A DNA stretch of 64,000 nt from Mangrovibacter yixingensis (GCF_020523985.1 NZ_JAIVKM010000001.1:1-64000); one strand, 5' to 3'; positions 28,303 through 39,020 are shown, counted from the stretch's first letter. The notes: a model not told the origin generated them from the letters alone. Made by a program: numbers and translations.

Positions 28303-29089
28303 GAAAAAAGGTAACGATAGCATTGGCAAGACATTGCTGGTTGTACTGCTACTTTGTCTGGCCTGTTCCGTTGTGGTGGCAGGTTCTGCTGTAGGGCTAA
28401 AACCGCGCCAGCAAGAGCAGAGGTTGCTGGACAAACAACGTAATATTCTTGATGTCGCTGGTCTGTTACAGCCGGGAATGAGCAGTGAAGCTGTGAAGCA
28501 AATTTACAGCTCACGCATTGAACCACGGTTGCTAGATTTACAAAGTGGCCAGTTAACAAATAAAGATCCTGCGTCATTTGACCAGGCGGCAGCATTGCGC
28601 TCTTCCGACCAGAGCATTGCGTTGAGTGCTTCACAAGACCCTGCGGGCATTAAGCGTCGTAGTAATTTGGTTGAAATTTACCTGGTAAAAGGCGAAGACA
28701 ACCACATTCAAGAATTAGTGTTGCCCGTGTATGGCAATGGCTTGTGGTCAATGATGTACGCCTTTGTTGCACTGGATATCGACGGCCGTACCGTCAAAGG
28801 CATTACCTATTATGACCAAGGGGAAACCCCAGGGCTGGGGGGAGAAGTTGAAAACCCGAGCTGGCGGCAAAAGTGGGTGGGTAAAACACTGTTTGATGAC
28901 AATGGTAAACCAGCCATTCGCGTAGTGAAAGGTGGTGCACCGCAAGGTGATAAGCACGGTGTGGATGCCCTTTCAGGCGCAACGTTAACCTCAAATGGTG
29001 TACAACACACCTTCGATTTTTGGTTAGGTAAATTAGGTTTTGGGCCATTCCTGAAACGTGTCCAGGAGGAGGGGCTAAACAATGGCTGA
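28295..29089 (+). CDS. nqrC: Na+-translocating NADH:quinone reductase subunit C
   Basis: The 264-residue protein has one N-terminal transmembrane helix ([22 protein letters not shown]) and a periplasmic FMN-binding domain. FMN is linked to the Thr in [14 protein letters not shown]. The GTG start at 28295 follows ACGGAGGAAATCTC and gives the usual [15 protein letters not shown]-terminus; an ATG at 28226 lies deep within nqrB and is rejected. It overlaps nqrD by eight bases. Confidence 0.95.
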   Translation: MAEKKGNDSIGKTLLVVLLLCLACSVVVAGSAVGLKPRQQEQRLLDKQRNILDVAGLLQPGMSSEAVKQIYSSRIEPRLLDLQSGQLTNKDPASFDQAAALRSSDQSIALSASQDPAGIKRRSNLVEIYLVKGEDNHIQELVLPVYGNGLWSMMYAFVALDIDGRTVKGITYYDQGETPGLGGEVENPSWRQKWVGKTLFDDNGKPAIRVVKGGAPQGDKHGVDALSGATLTSNGVQHTFDFWLGKLGFGPFLKRVQEEGLNNG

Positions 29090-29720
29090 TACTGCTGGTT
29101 TGAAAGAAATTAAACGGGTAGTTGTTTCTCCGTTAGTGGATAACAACCCAATTGCACTGCAAATTCTTGGGGTTTGCTCTGCGCTTGCCGTGACAACCAA
29201 GCTGGAAACAGCGTTTGTGATGACGCTGGCCGTAACGTTAGTTACTGCGTTTTCCAGTCTGTTTATCTCCTTGATCCGTCATCATATTCCTAACAGTGTG
29301 CGTATTATCGTGCAGATGGCCATTATCGCATCGCTGGTAATTGTTGTGGATCAGTTGCTTAGGGCTTTTGCTTACGAAATTTCCAAACAGTTGTCGGTAT
29401 TCGTTGGCCTGATTATCACGAACTGTATTGTGATGGGGCGTGCTGAAGCTTATGCAATGAAATCTCCGCCATTGGCAAGCTTTATGGACGGTATTGGTAA
29501 TGGCCTGGGTTATGGCGTCATTCTGATTATCGTTGGCTTTTTACGTGAACTGATTGGCAGCGGGAAACTGTTTGGTGTCACCGTACTGGAAACCGTACAA
29601 AACGGTGGCTGGTACCAACCAAATGGTATGTTTTTGCTCGCACCCAGTGCGTTTTTCATCATTGGCCTGCTGATTTGGGGGATTCGTACTCTCAAACCCG
29701 CTCAGCAGGAAAAGGAGTAA
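29082..29720 (+). CDS. nqrD: Na+-translocating NADH:quinone reductase subunit D
   Basis: The 212-residue membrane protein of the NqrD/RnfE type has six hydrophobic helices and the conserved half-helix Cys in [12 protein letters not shown]. This Cys pairs with the equivalent site in NqrE to hold an intramembrane iron centre. AGGAGG precedes the start. It is part of the nqr operon. Confidence 0.97.
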   Translation: MADTAGLKEIKRVVVSPLVDNNPIALQILGVCSALAVTTKLETAFVMTLAVTLVTAFSSLFISLIRHHIPNSVRIIVQMAIIASLVIVVDQLLRAFAYEISKQLSVFVGLIITNCIVMGRAEAYAMKSPPLASFMDGIGNGLGYGVILIIVGFLRELIGSGKLFGVTVLETVQNGGWYQPNGMFLLAPSAFFIIGLLIWGIRTLKPAQQEKE

Positions 29721-29726
29721 TCGCCA

Positions 29727-30323
29727 ATGGCTCACTATATTAGCTTGTTTGTCCGCGCAGTGTTTGTGGAGAACATGGCGTTAGCCTTCTTCCTTGGCAT
29801 GTGCACCTTCCTGGCTGTATCCAAAAAAGTCTCCACCGCGTTTGGGCTGGGCATTGCCGTTACGGTGGTGTTGGGGATTGCTGTTCCGGTGAATAATCTG
29901 GTCTACAACTTGATCCTGCGTGATGGCGCGCTGGTGAGTGGTGTGGATCTCAGCTTTCTGAACTTTATTACCTTTATTGGTGTGATAGCAGCGCTGGTTC
30001 AGATTCTGGAAATGATCCTGGATCGCTTTTTCCCGGCGCTCTACAACGCATTGGGGATCTTCCTGCCATTGATCACGGTGAACTGCGCCATTTTCGGTGG
30101 CGTTTCGTTTATGGTGCAGCGTGATTACAACTTTGGGGAATCCATTGTTTATGGCATTGGTTCAGGCGTGGGCTGGATGCTGGCCATTGTTGCTCTGGCG
30201 GGTATTCGCGAAAAAATGAAGTATGCCAATGTACCCGCAGGGTTGCGTGGTCTGGGCATTACCTTTATCACCACCGGGTTAATGGCATTGGGCTTTATGT
30301 CTTTCTCTGGTGTGCAGCTATAA
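29727..30323 (+). CDS. nqrE: Na+-translocating NADH:quinone reductase subunit E
   Basis: The 198-residue membrane protein is homologous to NqrD in inverted topology. Conserved Cys-containing stretches [14 protein letters not shown] and [12 protein letters not shown] are visible. With NqrD it forms the central membrane core and iron site. It starts six bases after the nqrD stop. Confidence 0.97.
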   Translation: MAHYISLFVRAVFVENMALAFFLGMCTFLAVSKKVSTAFGLGIAVTVVLGIAVPVNNLVYNLILRDGALVSGVDLSFLNFITFIGVIAALVQILEMILDRFFPALYNALGIFLPLITVNCAIFGGVSFMVQRDYNFGESIVYGIGSGVGWMLAIVALAGIREKMKYANVPAGLRGLGITFITTGLMALGFMSFSGVQL

Positions 30324-30335
30324 GGGCGGAAATGT

Positions 30336-31559
30336 ATGGAAATTATTCTTGGCGTAGTGATGTTTACGCTGATTGTCCTGGCGCTGGCGCTGTTGATTCT
30401 TTTTGCAAAATCAAAGTTGGTCAACTCTGGTGATGTCCTGATTGAAGTAAATGGCGATGCCGACAAACAGTTTCGCGCAGCAGCTGGCGACAAACTACTC
30501 AACACGTTATCCGGGCAGGGGATATTTGTTTCATCTGCCTGTGGTGGTGGTGGTTCTTGTGGTCAGTGCCGGGTAAAAATCAAACAAGGTGGTGGAGATA
30601 TACTGCCTACTGAGCTTTCCCATATTTCAAAACGCGAAGCCCGTGAAGGCTGCCGCCTGGCTTGCCAGGTTGCAGTTAAGCAAGATATGCAAATTGAGCT
30701 GCCGGAAGAAATTTTCGGGGTCAAAAAATGGGAATGCGAAGTTATCTCTAACGATAACAAAGCCACTTTTATTAAAGAACTGAAGTTACGTATTCCTGAC
30801 GGTGAAGATGTGCCGTTTCGAGCTGGTGGTTATATTCAAATTGAATGTGACCCACATGAAGTGGCGTATAGCGATTTTGATGTGCCAGAAAAATACCGTA
30901 GCGATTGGGATAAATTCAATTTATTCCGTTACCACTCTTTAGTGAAAGAACCCTGTATTCGCGCTTATTCCATGGCGAACTACCCGGATGAAAAAGGCAT
31001 TATCATGCTGAACGTGCGTATTGCCACGCCACCGCCAGCAAAACCTGATGTTCCACCGGGTATCATGTCTTCATATATCTGGTCTCTTAAGCCTGGCGAT
31101 AAAGTGACGATTTCCGGGCCATTTGGGGAGTTTTTCGCCAAAGAAACCGATGCAGAAATGGTATTTGTTGGTGGTGGCGCGGGAATGGCACCGATGCGTT
31201 CTCATATTTTCGACCAGTTAAAACGCCTGAGTAGCAAGCGTAAAATCAGCTTCTGGTATGGTGCTCGCTCCATGCGTGAAATGTTTTACCAGGACGAGTT
31301 TGAACAACTGGCACGAGAAAACCCCAATTTCACCTTCCATGTTGCATTGTCTGAACCGCTACCGGAGGACAACTGGACTGGATACACCGGTTTTATCCAC
31401 AATGTACTTTATGAAAACTATCTTCGTGATCATGAAGCACCTGAAGACTGCGAGTTTTATATGTGCGGGCCGCCAGTTATGAATGCCTCTGTCATTCGTA
31501 TGCTGAAAGACCTGGGTGTGGAAGACGAAAACATCATGCTGGATGATTTCGGCGGCTGA
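30336..31559 (+). CDS. nqrF: Na+-translocating NADH:quinone reductase subunit F
   Basis: The 407-residue protein has one N-terminal transmembrane helix and a 2Fe-2S ferredoxin domain with C-x5-C-x2-C in [17 protein letters not shown] plus a fourth Cys in GCRLACQV. A flavodoxin-reductase domain follows, with FAD-binding RAYSMANYP and NADH-binding [15 protein letters not shown] and YMCGPPVMN. It is the electron entry point, oxidising NADH. Confidence 0.97.
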   Translation: MEIILGVVMFTLIVLALALLILFAKSKLVNSGDVLIEVNGDADKQFRAAAGDKLLNTLSGQGIFVSSACGGGGSCGQCRVKIKQGGGDILPTELSHISKREAREGCRLACQVAVKQDMQIELPEEIFGVKKWECEVISNDNKATFIKELKLRIPDGEDVPFRAGGYIQIECDPHEVAYSDFDVPEKYRSDWDKFNLFRYHSLVKEPCIRAYSMANYPDEKGIIMLNVRIATPPPAKPDVPPGIMSSYIWSLKPGDKVTISGPFGEFFAKETDAEMVFVGGGAGMAPMRSHIFDQLKRLSSKRKISFWYGARSMREMFYQDEFEQLARENPNFTFHVALSEPLPEDNWTGYTGFIHNVLYENYLRDHEAPEDCEFYMCGPPVMNASVIRMLKDLGVEDENIMLDDFGG

Positions 31560-31573
31560 TAAGGGGAAGAAAA

Positions 31574-31798
31574 GTGCTCACTGTTTTTGTAGCCACATTT
31601 GCCATTTTTTTACTGGTTATTCTGGGAATGTCTCTTGGCTGGTTGTTTAAGCGCAAGGCAATCCAGGGGAGTTGCGGTGGCATAACGACGTTGGGGCTGG
31701 AAAAAGTGTGTAACTGCCCATCACCTTGTGATGCGCGCAAAAAGCGTATGGCTGAAGAAGCCCGTGCGGCACAGCGCGAGAAAGCGCGTATTCTCTAA
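31574..31798 (+). CDS. nqrM: Na+-NQR maturation protein NqrM
   Basis: The 74-residue protein begins with a transmembrane helix (VFVATFAIFLLVILGMSLGWLF) and then carries four Cys in GSCGG and KVCNCPSPCDAR. NqrM is needed to deliver iron to the NqrD/NqrE site. The GTG start at 31574 has GGGGAAG nine bases upstream. It follows nqrF by 14 bp. The flavin transferase gene apbE, often located between these two genes, is absent here. Confidence 0.93.
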   Translation: MLTVFVATFAIFLLVILGMSLGWLFKRKAIQGSCGGITTLGLEKVCNCPSPCDARKKRMAEEARAAQREKARIL

Positions 31799-31810
31799 AT
31801 GTAAGTGTTC

Positions 31811-31843
31811 ACTTACCTGCTCGCGCTTAGCCGGGCAGGTAAG
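31811..31843 (+). terminator. hairpin after the nqr operon
   Basis: A perfect 10-bp stem ACTTACCTGC / GCAGGTAAGT with a 13-nt loop lies 13 bp past nqrM. There is no long U-run, but the position fits an operon terminator. Confidence 0.65.
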
Positions 31844-32222
31844 TAACCTATATCCACCATTATACTGAGCCAGGCACCTCTATACTGTTTCCCTCCTTAC
31901 CTGAACGGAAACCCTGCAGGCTTTAATCCGTTTGTTGAACCCTCTTTGAACCTTTCACTTAGCGCCTTACTGCTAAACCATCTATATTCCTCGCTTTGCT
32001 CCTCTGTAACGGGGAAGCCGCCTGCTAATTGATTGGGTTTGGGTTGGCAGCCACAACCAACAAGACAAAACACATGCTCATTCTTTGATTCAACGGGCAT
32101 CTTCCACAACCAAGTGGGCCTGCGCCTGGCCGCTTTATTACTGAAAAGTAAGCACATACTTACTATTCCTCACCATTCTGGTAAGAAAATCACTATTACA
32201 CTTCTCACAACCGATAATTATG
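31844..32222. other. non-coding or decayed region nqrM-dinB
   Basis: A minus-strand reading frame of 86 codons (31897-32157) includes a Cys-rich patch VFCLVGCGCQPKPNQLAGG. I recognise no family and see no good ribosome site for either internal Met, so I do not call it a gene. It could be the 3' remnant of an older gene. No other structure is supported. Confidence 0.35.
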
Positions 32223-32238
32223 CTGTATATTTACACAG
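32223..32238 (+). promoter_or_regulatory. LexA box of dinB
   Basis: CTGTATATTTACACAG matches the SOS box CTG-N10-CAG with the preferred TATATTTACA-like interior. It lies 15 bp before the dinB start codon, as expected for LexA repression. Confidence 0.88.
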
Positions 32239-32252
32239 TAATTGGAGGGGGA

Positions 32253-33308
32253 ATGCGTAAAATAATACATGTCGATATGGACTGCTTTTTTGCGGCCGTC
32301 GAAATGCGCGATAACCCGGCACTGTGCGATATTCCCCTGGCAATAGGGGGAAGCCGGGAAAGACGTGGCGTTATCAGCACCGCGAATTACGTTGCGCGTA
32401 AATACGGTGTTCGCAGTGCCATGCCAACGGCTACCGCGCTGAAACTGTGCCCTCAACTAACACTGCTACCCGGCCGTTTTGAGGCTTATAAAGAAGCGTC
32501 CCGGCATATTCAGTCGATTTTCTCTCGTTATACCCGCCTTATAGAGCCCCTATCATTAGATGAAGCCTATCTGGATGTAACGGACAGTGCCCTTTGCCAG
32601 GGGTCGGCAACCTTGATTGCTCAGGAAATCCGGCAAACGATTTTTAATGAGCTTCAACTAACCGCTTCTGCTGGCGTAGCACCGGTTAAATTTCTGGCAA
32701 AAATAGCCTCAGACCTGAATAAACCCAATGGGCAGTACGTGATAACCCCTCAGCAGGTGCCTGAATTCCTCGCAACCCTCAAACTAGGGAAAATCCCCGG
32801 TGTGGGTAAAGTGACTGCCGGGAAACTGGAAAGTATGGGCTTACTCACCTGCGCGGACGTTCAGCAGAGTGACCTTGCGCTACTGCTACGCCGTTTTGGC
32901 AAGTTTGGCCGGGTGTTGTGGGAGCGCAGCCACGGTATTGATGAGCGCGCCATCAGTAACGACAGGCAGCGTAAATCAGTGGGGGTGGAGCGCACGCTGG
33001 CAGAAGATATTCATGACTGGCAGGCCTGTGCGGACATTATTGAACAGCTTTACCCTGAACTGGAGCGCCGCCTGGCAAAAGTGAAACCCGACCTGCGAAT
33101 TGCTCGTCAGGGCATCAAACTGAAGTTTGACGATTTTCAGTTAACCACCCAGGAACATATCTGGCCGAGCCTTAACAAAGCAGACTTACTGGATACCGCG
33201 CGTAAAACCTGGGAAAGCCGCCGGGGTGGGCGGGGAGTAAGGCTGGTGGGGTTGCACGTCACGTTACTGGACCCACAACTGGACCGCCAGTTAGTGCTGG
33301 GGCTGTAA
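32253..33308 (+). CDS. dinB: DNA polymerase IV
   Basis: The 351-residue Y-family polymerase has the E. coli length. Catalytic acidic residues are D8 in [17 protein letters not shown] and the DE pair in [13 protein letters not shown]. The steric-gate region is CFFA, and the fingers/HhH region is [14 protein letters not shown]. The C-terminus ends LDRQLVLGL, the beta-clamp motif. It performs error-prone translesion synthesis under SOS control through the LexA box. The start at 32253 follows TTGGAGGGGGA. Confidence 0.96.
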   Translation: MRKIIHVDMDCFFAAVEMRDNPALCDIPLAIGGSRERRGVISTANYVARKYGVRSAMPTATALKLCPQLTLLPGRFEAYKEASRHIQSIFSRYTRLIEPLSLDEAYLDVTDSALCQGSATLIAQEIRQTIFNELQLTASAGVAPVKFLAKIASDLNKPNGQYVITPQQVPEFLATLKLGKIPGVGKVTAGKLESMGLLTCADVQQSDLALLLRRFGKFGRVLWERSHGIDERAISNDRQRKSVGVERTLAEDIHDWQACADIIEQLYPELERRLAKVKPDLRIARQGIKLKFDDFQLTTQEHIWPSLNKADLLDTARKTWESRRGGRGVRLVGLHVTLLDPQLDRQLVLGL

Positions 33309-33360
33309 CGGTATTAACTCTTGGTTCACCATACCGGTAAAGCCACGGAGCATAAAAAAA

Positions 33361-33545
33361 CGCCCTGTATTAACAGGGCGTTGGGTCTGATGACGAACCT
33401 CATGTCTGCACAGAATGAAAGGATGTCACCCAATAAAAAAACTGGAAAATCAATTCATTGATTTTCGGCTGCTAACTAAAAAGAAGGAAAAACCACGCTT
33501 TTTCCTTCTTTTTCATCAATCTGCACGCCCTGTATTAACAGGGCG
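33361..33545. terminator. triple hairpin array between convergent dinB and pepD
   Basis: The identical 20-bp hairpin CGCCCTGTATTAACAGGGCG occurs at 33361-33380 and 33526-33545. Between them lies a third perfect stem, 33480-33492 with 33499-33511 (AAAGAAGGAAAAA / TTTTTCCTTCTTT). A- and T-runs flank them, giving terminators usable in both directions. The repeat of one hairpin suggests a local duplication. Confidence 0.8.
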
Positions 33546-33553
33546 TTGAAGGA

Positions 33554-35011
33554 TTATTTAGCCGGAATTGATTTCAGCAGCTCGGTCAACAGTATCCAGT
33601 ACTGGCCCACGCTTTCGATATGCACTTGCTCATCGGGTGAGTGTGGCCCGGTAATTGTTGGCCCAATAGAAACCATGTCCATGTCCGGGTAGGGTTTTTT
33701 GAACAACCCGCACTCCAGGCCTGCGTGAATCACCATGATATTTGGTGTTTTGTCGAACAGGCGCTGGTAAGTTTCCCGCACCAGGTGCATTACAGGTGAA
33801 TTAGCATCTGGCTGCCAGCCCGGGTAACTGCCTTTGGCGACCACATCGGCACCAGCTAACTCGCCAAGAGAAGTCAGCATGCTGACTACGTAATCTTTCC
33901 CGCTGTCGATCAGTGAACGGATCAGGCAGATAATTTCTGCTTTATCTTGCTCCATTGTTACTACACCGACATTCAGGGACGTTTCAACCACCCCTTTAAC
34001 GGCATCTGAATTGCGAATAACACCGTTCGGTGTAGCATTCAGCAGGCCGATAAATTTGTCCTGGCTTTCACGGGTTAGAGCGGTCTGAGTGGTGGTAACC
34101 GGCTCAAGCAGAACTGTGATGTTTTTCTCAACAGCCGCCAGCTCATTTTTCAGGGTGGCAAGGTAAGACTCAACCTGTTGTTTGAGTGCAGCAACCTGGC
34201 CTTCTGCAACAGCAACGACAGAAAATGCTTCACGGGGGATAGCGTTACGCAGCGTGCCGCCACTGAATTCTACCAGGCGCAGGCCCAGAGAACGTGCGTT
34301 ATCGCTCAGGAAGCGCGCCAGCAATTTGTTTGCGTTACCTAAACCCACGTGGATCTCACCACCGGAGTGGCCGCCTTTCAGGCCTTTAAGCACCAGATTA
34401 AACGCCTGGTAGCCAGCAGGAATAGCTTCACGGCTTAATGGCAGCGTGGTGATAAAATCAATCCCACCGGCGCAGCCCATATAAATCTCGCCTTCTTCTT
34501 CGGAATCTGTGTTGATCAGAATATCAGCCTGCAACCAGCCAGATTGCAAACCAAAAGCGCCATCCATACCGGCTTCTTCTGTCATGGTCAACAGCACTTC
34601 CAGCGGGCCGTGCTCAACGCTGTCGTCAGCCAGAACAGCCAGCGCTGAAGCCATACCAATGCCGTTATCTGCGCCCAGAGTGGTGCCACGGGCTTTTACC
34701 CATTCGCCATCAATCCACGGCTGAATTGGGTCTTTAGTAAAATCATGCACAGTGTCGTTGTTTTTCTGCGGCACCATATCCAGGTGAGCCTGCAGTGCGA
34801 CAGGCTTACGGTTCTCCATGCCTTTAGTGGCAGGTTTACGCAATAAAATATTCCCAACCTGATCACGCTCTGCATGCAGGCCTTTGTCTTTTGCCCAGGA
34901 CAGGATGTGTTCAGCTAACTGTTCTTCATGATAAGACGGGTGGGGGATAGAACAAATTTTCGCGAAAATATCCCACAAAGGTTGGGGAGATAACTGGGAC
35001 AGTTCAGACAC
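33554..35011 (-). CDS. pepD: cytosol non-specific dipeptidase (aminoacyl-histidine dipeptidase)
   Basis: The 485-residue M20/PepV-type metallopeptidase has metal ligands visible in ALQAHLDMVPQK (His, Asp), TTLGADNGIGMA (Asp), LTMTEEAGMDGA (catalytic and metal Glu) and DTDSEEEG-like INTDSEEEGEI, plus a C-terminal His in GPTITGPHSPDEQVHIES. It hydrolyses a broad range of dipeptides, including carnosine-like Xaa-His. The start has GGAG nearby. It is divergent from gpt. Confidence 0.96.
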   Translation of the reverse strand: MSELSQLSPQPLWDIFAKICSIPHPSYHEEQLAEHILSWAKDKGLHAERDQVGNILLRKPATKGMENRKPVALQAHLDMVPQKNNDTVHDFTKDPIQPWIDGEWVKARGTTLGADNGIGMASALAVLADDSVEHGPLEVLLTMTEEAGMDGAFGLQSGWLQADILINTDSEEEGEIYMGCAGGIDFITTLPLSREAIPAGYQAFNLVLKGLKGGHSGGEIHVGLGNANKLLARFLSDNARSLGLRLVEFSGGTLRNAIPREAFSVVAVAEGQVAALKQQVESYLATLKNELAAVEKNITVLLEPVTTTQTALTRESQDKFIGLLNATPNGVIRNSDAVKGVVETSLNVGVVTMEQDKAEIICLIRSLIDSGKDYVVSMLTSLGELAGADVVAKGSYPGWQPDANSPVMHLVRETYQRLFDKTPNIMVIHAGLECGLFKKPYPDMDMVSIGPTITGPHSPDEQVHIESVGQYWILLTELLKSIPAK

Positions 35012-35209
35012 GGCGAGTCTCCTTGACAGCAGGTTGCCAGTGAGTGCTGGCAGCCCGGATTTAGCAAATAAAAAGAACCGGTAACTTGTAGGTAACCGAT
35101 ACTTGCACGTTGGCGTGAGAATACCATTATATTATCTGGGTGGGGGCGTTTCTGGGCACAAAAAACTGCGGAGCATTGCGCAACACTGGTTTTTAGTGCG
35201 CCAGATCTC

Positions 35210-35215
35210 TATAAT
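35210..35215 (+). promoter_or_regulatory. -10 element of the gpt promoter
   Basis: A perfect TATAAT lies 64 bp before the gpt start codon in a stretch that resembles the E. coli gpt promoter (GATCTCTATAATCTCGCGCA). The -35 region is weak (TTTTTA near 35190). Confidence 0.65.
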
Positions 35216-35278
35216 CTCGCGCAACCCAATTTTCCCCTGAACACTTTTTAAGCCGTTTTTACTGGCCGGGACATTCAC

Positions 35279-35737
35279 ATGAGCGAAAAATACGTTGTCA
35301 CCTGGGACATGCTGCAGATTCACGCACGTAAACTGGCAAGCCGCCTGCTGCCAGCAGAGCAGTGGAAAGGCATTATTGCTGTGAGCCGCGGAGGCCTGGT
35401 GCCTGGCGCGCTGCTGGCACGTGAACTGGGCATTCGCCATGTTGATACCGTGTGCATCTCCAGCTATGACCATGACAACCAGCGTGAAATGAAAGTACTG
35501 AAACGCGCAGAAGGCGATGGCGAAGGCTTTATCGTTATCGACGACCTGGTTGATACCGGTGGCACTGCGGTTGCAATTCGCGAAATGTACCCGAAAGCAC
35601 ATTTTGTTACCATTTTTGCCAAACCTGCGGGCAAACCGCTGGTGGACGATTACGAAATCGATATTCCCCAGAATACCTGGATTGAACAGCCGTGGGATAT
35701 GGGCGTTGTCTTCGTACCGCCGTTAGCTGGCCGTTAA
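35279..35737 (+). CDS. gpt: xanthine-guanine phosphoribosyltransferase
   Basis: The 152-residue type I phosphoribosyltransferase has the PRPP-binding motif [15 protein letters not shown] (about 83-97) and the N-terminal [17 protein letters not shown]. It salvages guanine, xanthine and, less well, hypoxanthine to the nucleotides. Length and sequence match E. coli Gpt. In this genome it complements the purine-breakdown cluster at 7-19 kb. Confidence 0.97.
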   Translation: MSEKYVVTWDMLQIHARKLASRLLPAEQWKGIIAVSRGGLVPGALLARELGIRHVDTVCISSYDHDNQREMKVLKRAEGDGEGFIVIDDLVDTGGTAVAIREMYPKAHFVTIFAKPAGKPLVDDYEIDIPQNTWIEQPWDMGVVFVPPLAGR

Positions 35738-35760
35738 TTCATTAACATCAGCTGAATAAA

Positions 35761-35799
35761 AAAACACACGCCCATTTGCCGGGCGTTTGTTTTTTTTAG
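35761..35799 (+). terminator. gpt intrinsic terminator
   Basis: The stem CACGCCC / GGGCGTTTG with loop ATTTGCC is followed by TTTTTTTT. Confidence 0.85.
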
Positions 35800-35850
35800 C
35801 GCCTGACAAGATACAATAAGCACCATGACCTGTTCATGGAGGCCGTCATT

Positions 35851-37095
35851 ATGTCAGAGGAAAATCTCAGCGTTTCTTTATTCAAACCCCGTTTTAAGCA
35901 CCCAGAAACATCCACTCTGGTGCAACGCCCTCGTAATGATAAACCACTCATGGTTGAGTCCACTCTGGATGGGTCAACGGTGCCTCACTGGTACCGGATG
36001 ATAAACCGCCTGATGTGGATTTGGCGTGGAGTGGACCCACGAGAAATCATTGAAGTACAGGCACGTATCGCCGCCTGTGATGCTGAGCGCACGCGGGATG
36101 ACTGGATGGATACCGTCATTGGTTACCGAAGTGGGAACTGGATTTACGAATGGTCCCGCCAGGCGATGTCCTGGCAACAGCAGGCAACTCAGGAAGAGAA
36201 TAATGCACAATCAGGGAAATGCTGGCTTAAAGCAGCAAACCTGTACAGCATTGCGGCTTACCCTCACTTGAAAGGCGATGAGTTAGCCGAACAAGCCCAA
36301 ACCCTGGCTAACCGGGCCTACGAAGAGGCCACACTGCGCTTGCATGGAGAATTACGCCAGCTTGAATTCCGCATTCCAGGTGGTAGCGCGATAACCGGCT
36401 TTTTGCATATGCCCGAAGGTGAAGGCCCCTGGCCGACGATTTTGATGTGCGGCGGGCTGGATGCCCTGCAAAGCGATTACTATCAACTGTTTTCCCGTTA
36501 CTTCGCTCCGCGCGGTATCGCGATGCTGACAATTGATATGCCCTCAATTGGGTACTCATCCAAATGGAAACTGAACCAGGATTCCAGCCAACTTCATCAG
36601 CATGTCTTACAGCACCTCACCAATATTCCCTGGGTTGATCACACCCGTGTTGCTGCTTTTGGTTTCCGTTTTGGCGCGAATGTGGCTGTGCGCCTGGCCT
36701 ATCTGGAAAGCCCGCGTCTGAAAGCCGTGGCTTGCCTGGGGCCAGTTGTACACAGCCTGCTCAGTGATCCACAGCGCCAGCGTAATATTCCCGATATGTA
36801 TATCGATGTGTTAGCCAGCCGCCTGGGCATGATGAATGCCTCCAATGCCATTTTAAGCACGGAGTTAAATCGCTATTCGCTCAAAACGCAGGGTTTGCTC
36901 GGCCGTCGTTGCCCCACACCAATGCTCTCTGGTTACTGGGATAACGACCCTTTCAGCCCAGAAGAAGATTCGCGGTTAATCGCTTCGTCATCTTCCGATG
37001 GTAAGTTGCTGGCGGTACCTTTTAACCCGGTTTATCGCAACTTTGATAGAGCCTTGAATGATATTGTCGACTGGATCAGCAAACGCCTGGGTTAA
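35851..37095 (+). CDS. frsA: fermentation-respiration switch protein FrsA
   Basis: The 414-residue protein has an alpha/beta-hydrolase fold, with [14 protein letters not shown] and the elbow [18 protein letters not shown]. The canonical nucleophile Ser of G-x-S-x-G is replaced (GFRFG), as in E. coli FrsA, so classical esterase chemistry is doubtful. E. coli FrsA binds unphosphorylated EIIA-Glc and shifts the balance of fermentation and respiration. I chose the ATG at 35851, with GGAGG nine bases upstream; it gives the E. coli length. Confidence 0.94.
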   Translation: MSEENLSVSLFKPRFKHPETSTLVQRPRNDKPLMVESTLDGSTVPHWYRMINRLMWIWRGVDPREIIEVQARIAACDAERTRDDWMDTVIGYRSGNWIYEWSRQAMSWQQQATQEENNAQSGKCWLKAANLYSIAAYPHLKGDELAEQAQTLANRAYEEATLRLHGELRQLEFRIPGGSAITGFLHMPEGEGPWPTILMCGGLDALQSDYYQLFSRYFAPRGIAMLTIDMPSIGYSSKWKLNQDSSQLHQHVLQHLTNIPWVDHTRVAAFGFRFGANVAVRLAYLESPRLKAVACLGPVVHSLLSDPQRQRNIPDMYIDVLASRLGMMNASNAILSTELNRYSLKTQGLLGRRCPTPMLSGYWDNDPFSPEEDSRLIASSSSDGKLLAVPFNPVYRNFDRALNDIVDWISKRLG

Positions 37096-37152
37096 AGGAT
37101 TGATAAATTCTGTTTATTTGGTAAAACATTTGAACGACTAAAGGAGACCAAA

Positions 37153-37554
37153 ATGACGTTACCAGGTGGACACCCACGGGGCCGGTTGCTAAAAAAATTT
37201 GCTGCCCTTGGCCCGTATTTGCGTGAAGAACAGTGTGACGAGAGCCGTTTCTTTTTTGATTGCCTGGCAGTGTGCGTTAACGTGAAGCCAGCTCCCGAGA
37301 AACGTGAATTCTGGGGCTGGTGGATGCAAGTAGAAGCGCTTGATACACACTTTGCCTATACCTATCAATTTGGCCTGTTTGATAAGGAAGGTGTTTGGAA
37401 CCCGTCTCCCGTTAAAGATAAAAACGCGAACGAGGAAATTGAGAAAACGCTGCGTACTTTCCATGGCAACCTCACCAAACTGCTGGATTCCTTCAATATC
37501 AAGCTGCTCCCCGCCGAAGACTTCGACGAAAAGCCAGTCCGGCTTTCTGCCTGA
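37153..37554 (+). CDS. crl: sigma-S assembly factor Crl
   Basis: The 133-residue protein matches Crl: [54 protein letters not shown]-type start (only the first part is diagnostic) and [14 protein letters not shown]. It binds sigma-S and promotes its assembly with core RNA polymerase, raising expression of curli and other stationary-phase genes. GGAG lies before the ATG. Gene order frsA-crl-phoE is conserved. Confidence 0.96.
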   Translation: MTLPGGHPRGRLLKKFAALGPYLREEQCDESRFFFDCLAVCVNVKPAPEKREFWGWWMQVEALDTHFAYTYQFGLFDKEGVWNPSPVKDKNANEEIEKTLRTFHGNLTKLLDSFNIKLLPAEDFDEKPVRLSA

Positions 37555-37570
37555 ACAACGCTATAAAAAA

Positions 37571-37645
37571 CCCCCAGTAGCAAGCAGGGCGCTATTGGGG
37601 GGAAGCAGTGGTATTGCTGCCCGCCATGTCTCTGGCGGGCTGTTT
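37571..37645 (+). terminator. two tandem terminator hairpins after crl
   Basis: The first is CCCCCAGTAG / CTATTGGGGG (37571-37601, one wobble). The second is GCCCGCCA / TGGCGGGC (37619-37640) followed by TGTTTT. They separate crl from convergent phoE. Confidence 0.75.
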
Positions 37646-37653
37646 TAATTCAA

Positions 37654-38733
37654 TCAGAACTGGTAAGTCATCCCCACAGCCACGATATCGTCGGTGCTGA
37701 TTTTAAGGGCTGTAGTTTTTGCGTCTTTATCAATCTGGTTGATTTTGTAATCAACAAACGCAGACATGTTTTTATTGAAGTAGTAAGTGGCACCCACATC
37801 GACGTAGTTAACCAGGTCCTGGTCGCCAATCCCTTCAATATCTTTCCCTTTCTGGGAAACATAACCAATAGAAGGACGCAGGCCGAAATCAAACTGGTAT
37901 TGCGCAACAGCTTCAAAGTTTTGCGTTTTGTTTGCTGCACCAGTAAAGGTGGATGATGTGCCGCTGATTGGCGTCATATTACGGGTTTCGGAGTACATCA
38001 CGGCCAGGTAAACATTGTTGGCATCATATTTCAGGCCAGTCGCCCAGGCTTCTGCTTTATCGCCAGTACCCAGCACTTGCTCTTTCTGCAACAGGGTACG
38101 GTTAGAAACAGTATATGCACCACCAACGCTCAGGCCGGTATCACCAATGGCATAAGTCAGGGCAGAGCCAAAACCATCACCATTTGCTTTACTTACTGTG
38201 TCGCGTTCGTTTTTACCCTGGTACTGCAGGGTTAAATCCAGGCCATCAACCATGCCAAAGAAATCGTTATTGCGATAAGTTGCCAGGCCGCTGGAGCGCT
38301 GAGTCATAAAGTTATCGCTTTTCGCGGAGGAATCACCGCCGAATTCCGGGAACATATCGGTCCAGGCTTCTACATCGTACAGCGCACCCAGGTTACGGCC
38401 ATAGTCCAGTGAACCATACTGAGCGAATTTTAACCCGGCAAACGCCAGACGCGTTTTCTGGCTGGAAGTGCTTTCTGGTTGGTTACCGGCAAACTGTTCT
38501 TCCCAACGGCCATAACCCGTCAGCTCGTCGTTAATCTGGGTTTCGCCTTTAAAGCCCAGACGCACGTAGGTTTGATCGCCATCTTTACTTGAATCGTCAC
38601 TGAAGTAGTGTTCAGCTTTCACTTTGCCGTACAAATCCAGTTTATTACCATCTTTGTTGTAAACTTCAGCTGCGTGTGAAGCGGAAGCTGTCATAACGCC
38701 CATCATCATTAATGCCAAAGTGCTCTTTTTCAT
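37654..38733 (-). CDS. phoE: outer-membrane phosphoporin PhoE
   Basis: The 359-residue general porin has a signal peptide ending ASASHA, mature start [23 protein letters not shown], the constriction loop-3 motif DMFPEFGGD, and a C-terminal GMTYQF with terminal Phe for Bam recognition. It forms trimeric channels with preference for anions such as phosphate. Identity as phoE rather than ompC or ompF rests on synteny (crl-phoE-proBA) and the upstream Pho box. It is slightly longer than E. coli PhoE (351). Confidence 0.92.
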   Translation of the reverse strand: MKKSTLALMMMGVMTASASHAAEVYNKDGNKLDLYGKVKAEHYFSDDSSKDGDQTYVRLGFKGETQINDELTGYGRWEEQFAGNQPESTSSQKTRLAFAGLKFAQYGSLDYGRNLGALYDVEAWTDMFPEFGGDSSAKSDNFMTQRSSGLATYRNNDFFGMVDGLDLTLQYQGKNERDTVSKANGDGFGSALTYAIGDTGLSVGGAYTVSNRTLLQKEQVLGTGDKAEAWATGLKYDANNVYLAVMYSETRNMTPISGTSSTFTGAANKTQNFEAVAQYQFDFGLRPSIGYVSQKGKDIEGIGDQDLVNYVDVGATYYFNKNMSAFVDYKINQIDKDAKTTALKISTDDIVAVGMTYQF

Positions 38734-38819
38734 TGGTCTTTCCTGTTTTGTTTTTTAACGCGCGACAATCGCGGGCAATAAGAGCCCGGAGAAAACAGGG
38801 AGTTTTTTAACGTCTGGCG

Positions 38820-38837
38820 ATGAAAGATTTATGACAT
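38820..38837 (-). promoter_or_regulatory. Pho box upstream of phoE
   Basis: On the minus strand ATGTCATAAATCTTTCAT matches the PhoB consensus CTGTCATAAATCTGTCAC at most positions. It lies 87-104 bp before the phoE start. A further TGACA-containing stretch lies upstream (about 38855-38880), possibly a second half-site. This supports phosphate-starvation control. The 287-bp spacer to proB holds no gene. Confidence 0.75.
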
Positions 38838-39020
38838 TTTCAGGAAAAATCTAAAATTTTGTCATTTATTTTTACTGTCATTAACATGTAAACATTGCCC
38901 GGTATTTTCCCTCATTTTGCTCTTTTTCCGTTGTTTTCCCTGCTGCCTGTTGGCAAGGCTCGCCAGTCCTGTTACAACGTCATCAGTTTTTCTTTTTATT
39001 TGTTGAAACGGCAGAACACC

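Noticed and set aside
31897-32157. 86-codon minus-strand frame between nqrM and dinB as a gene
   Set aside because: There is no family match and no credible ribosome site, so it is described only as part of the intergenic region.
36640-36710. Missing nucleophile Ser in FrsA as a damaging mutation
   Set aside because: The GFRFG elbow is also present in E. coli FrsA, so the change is a family trait.
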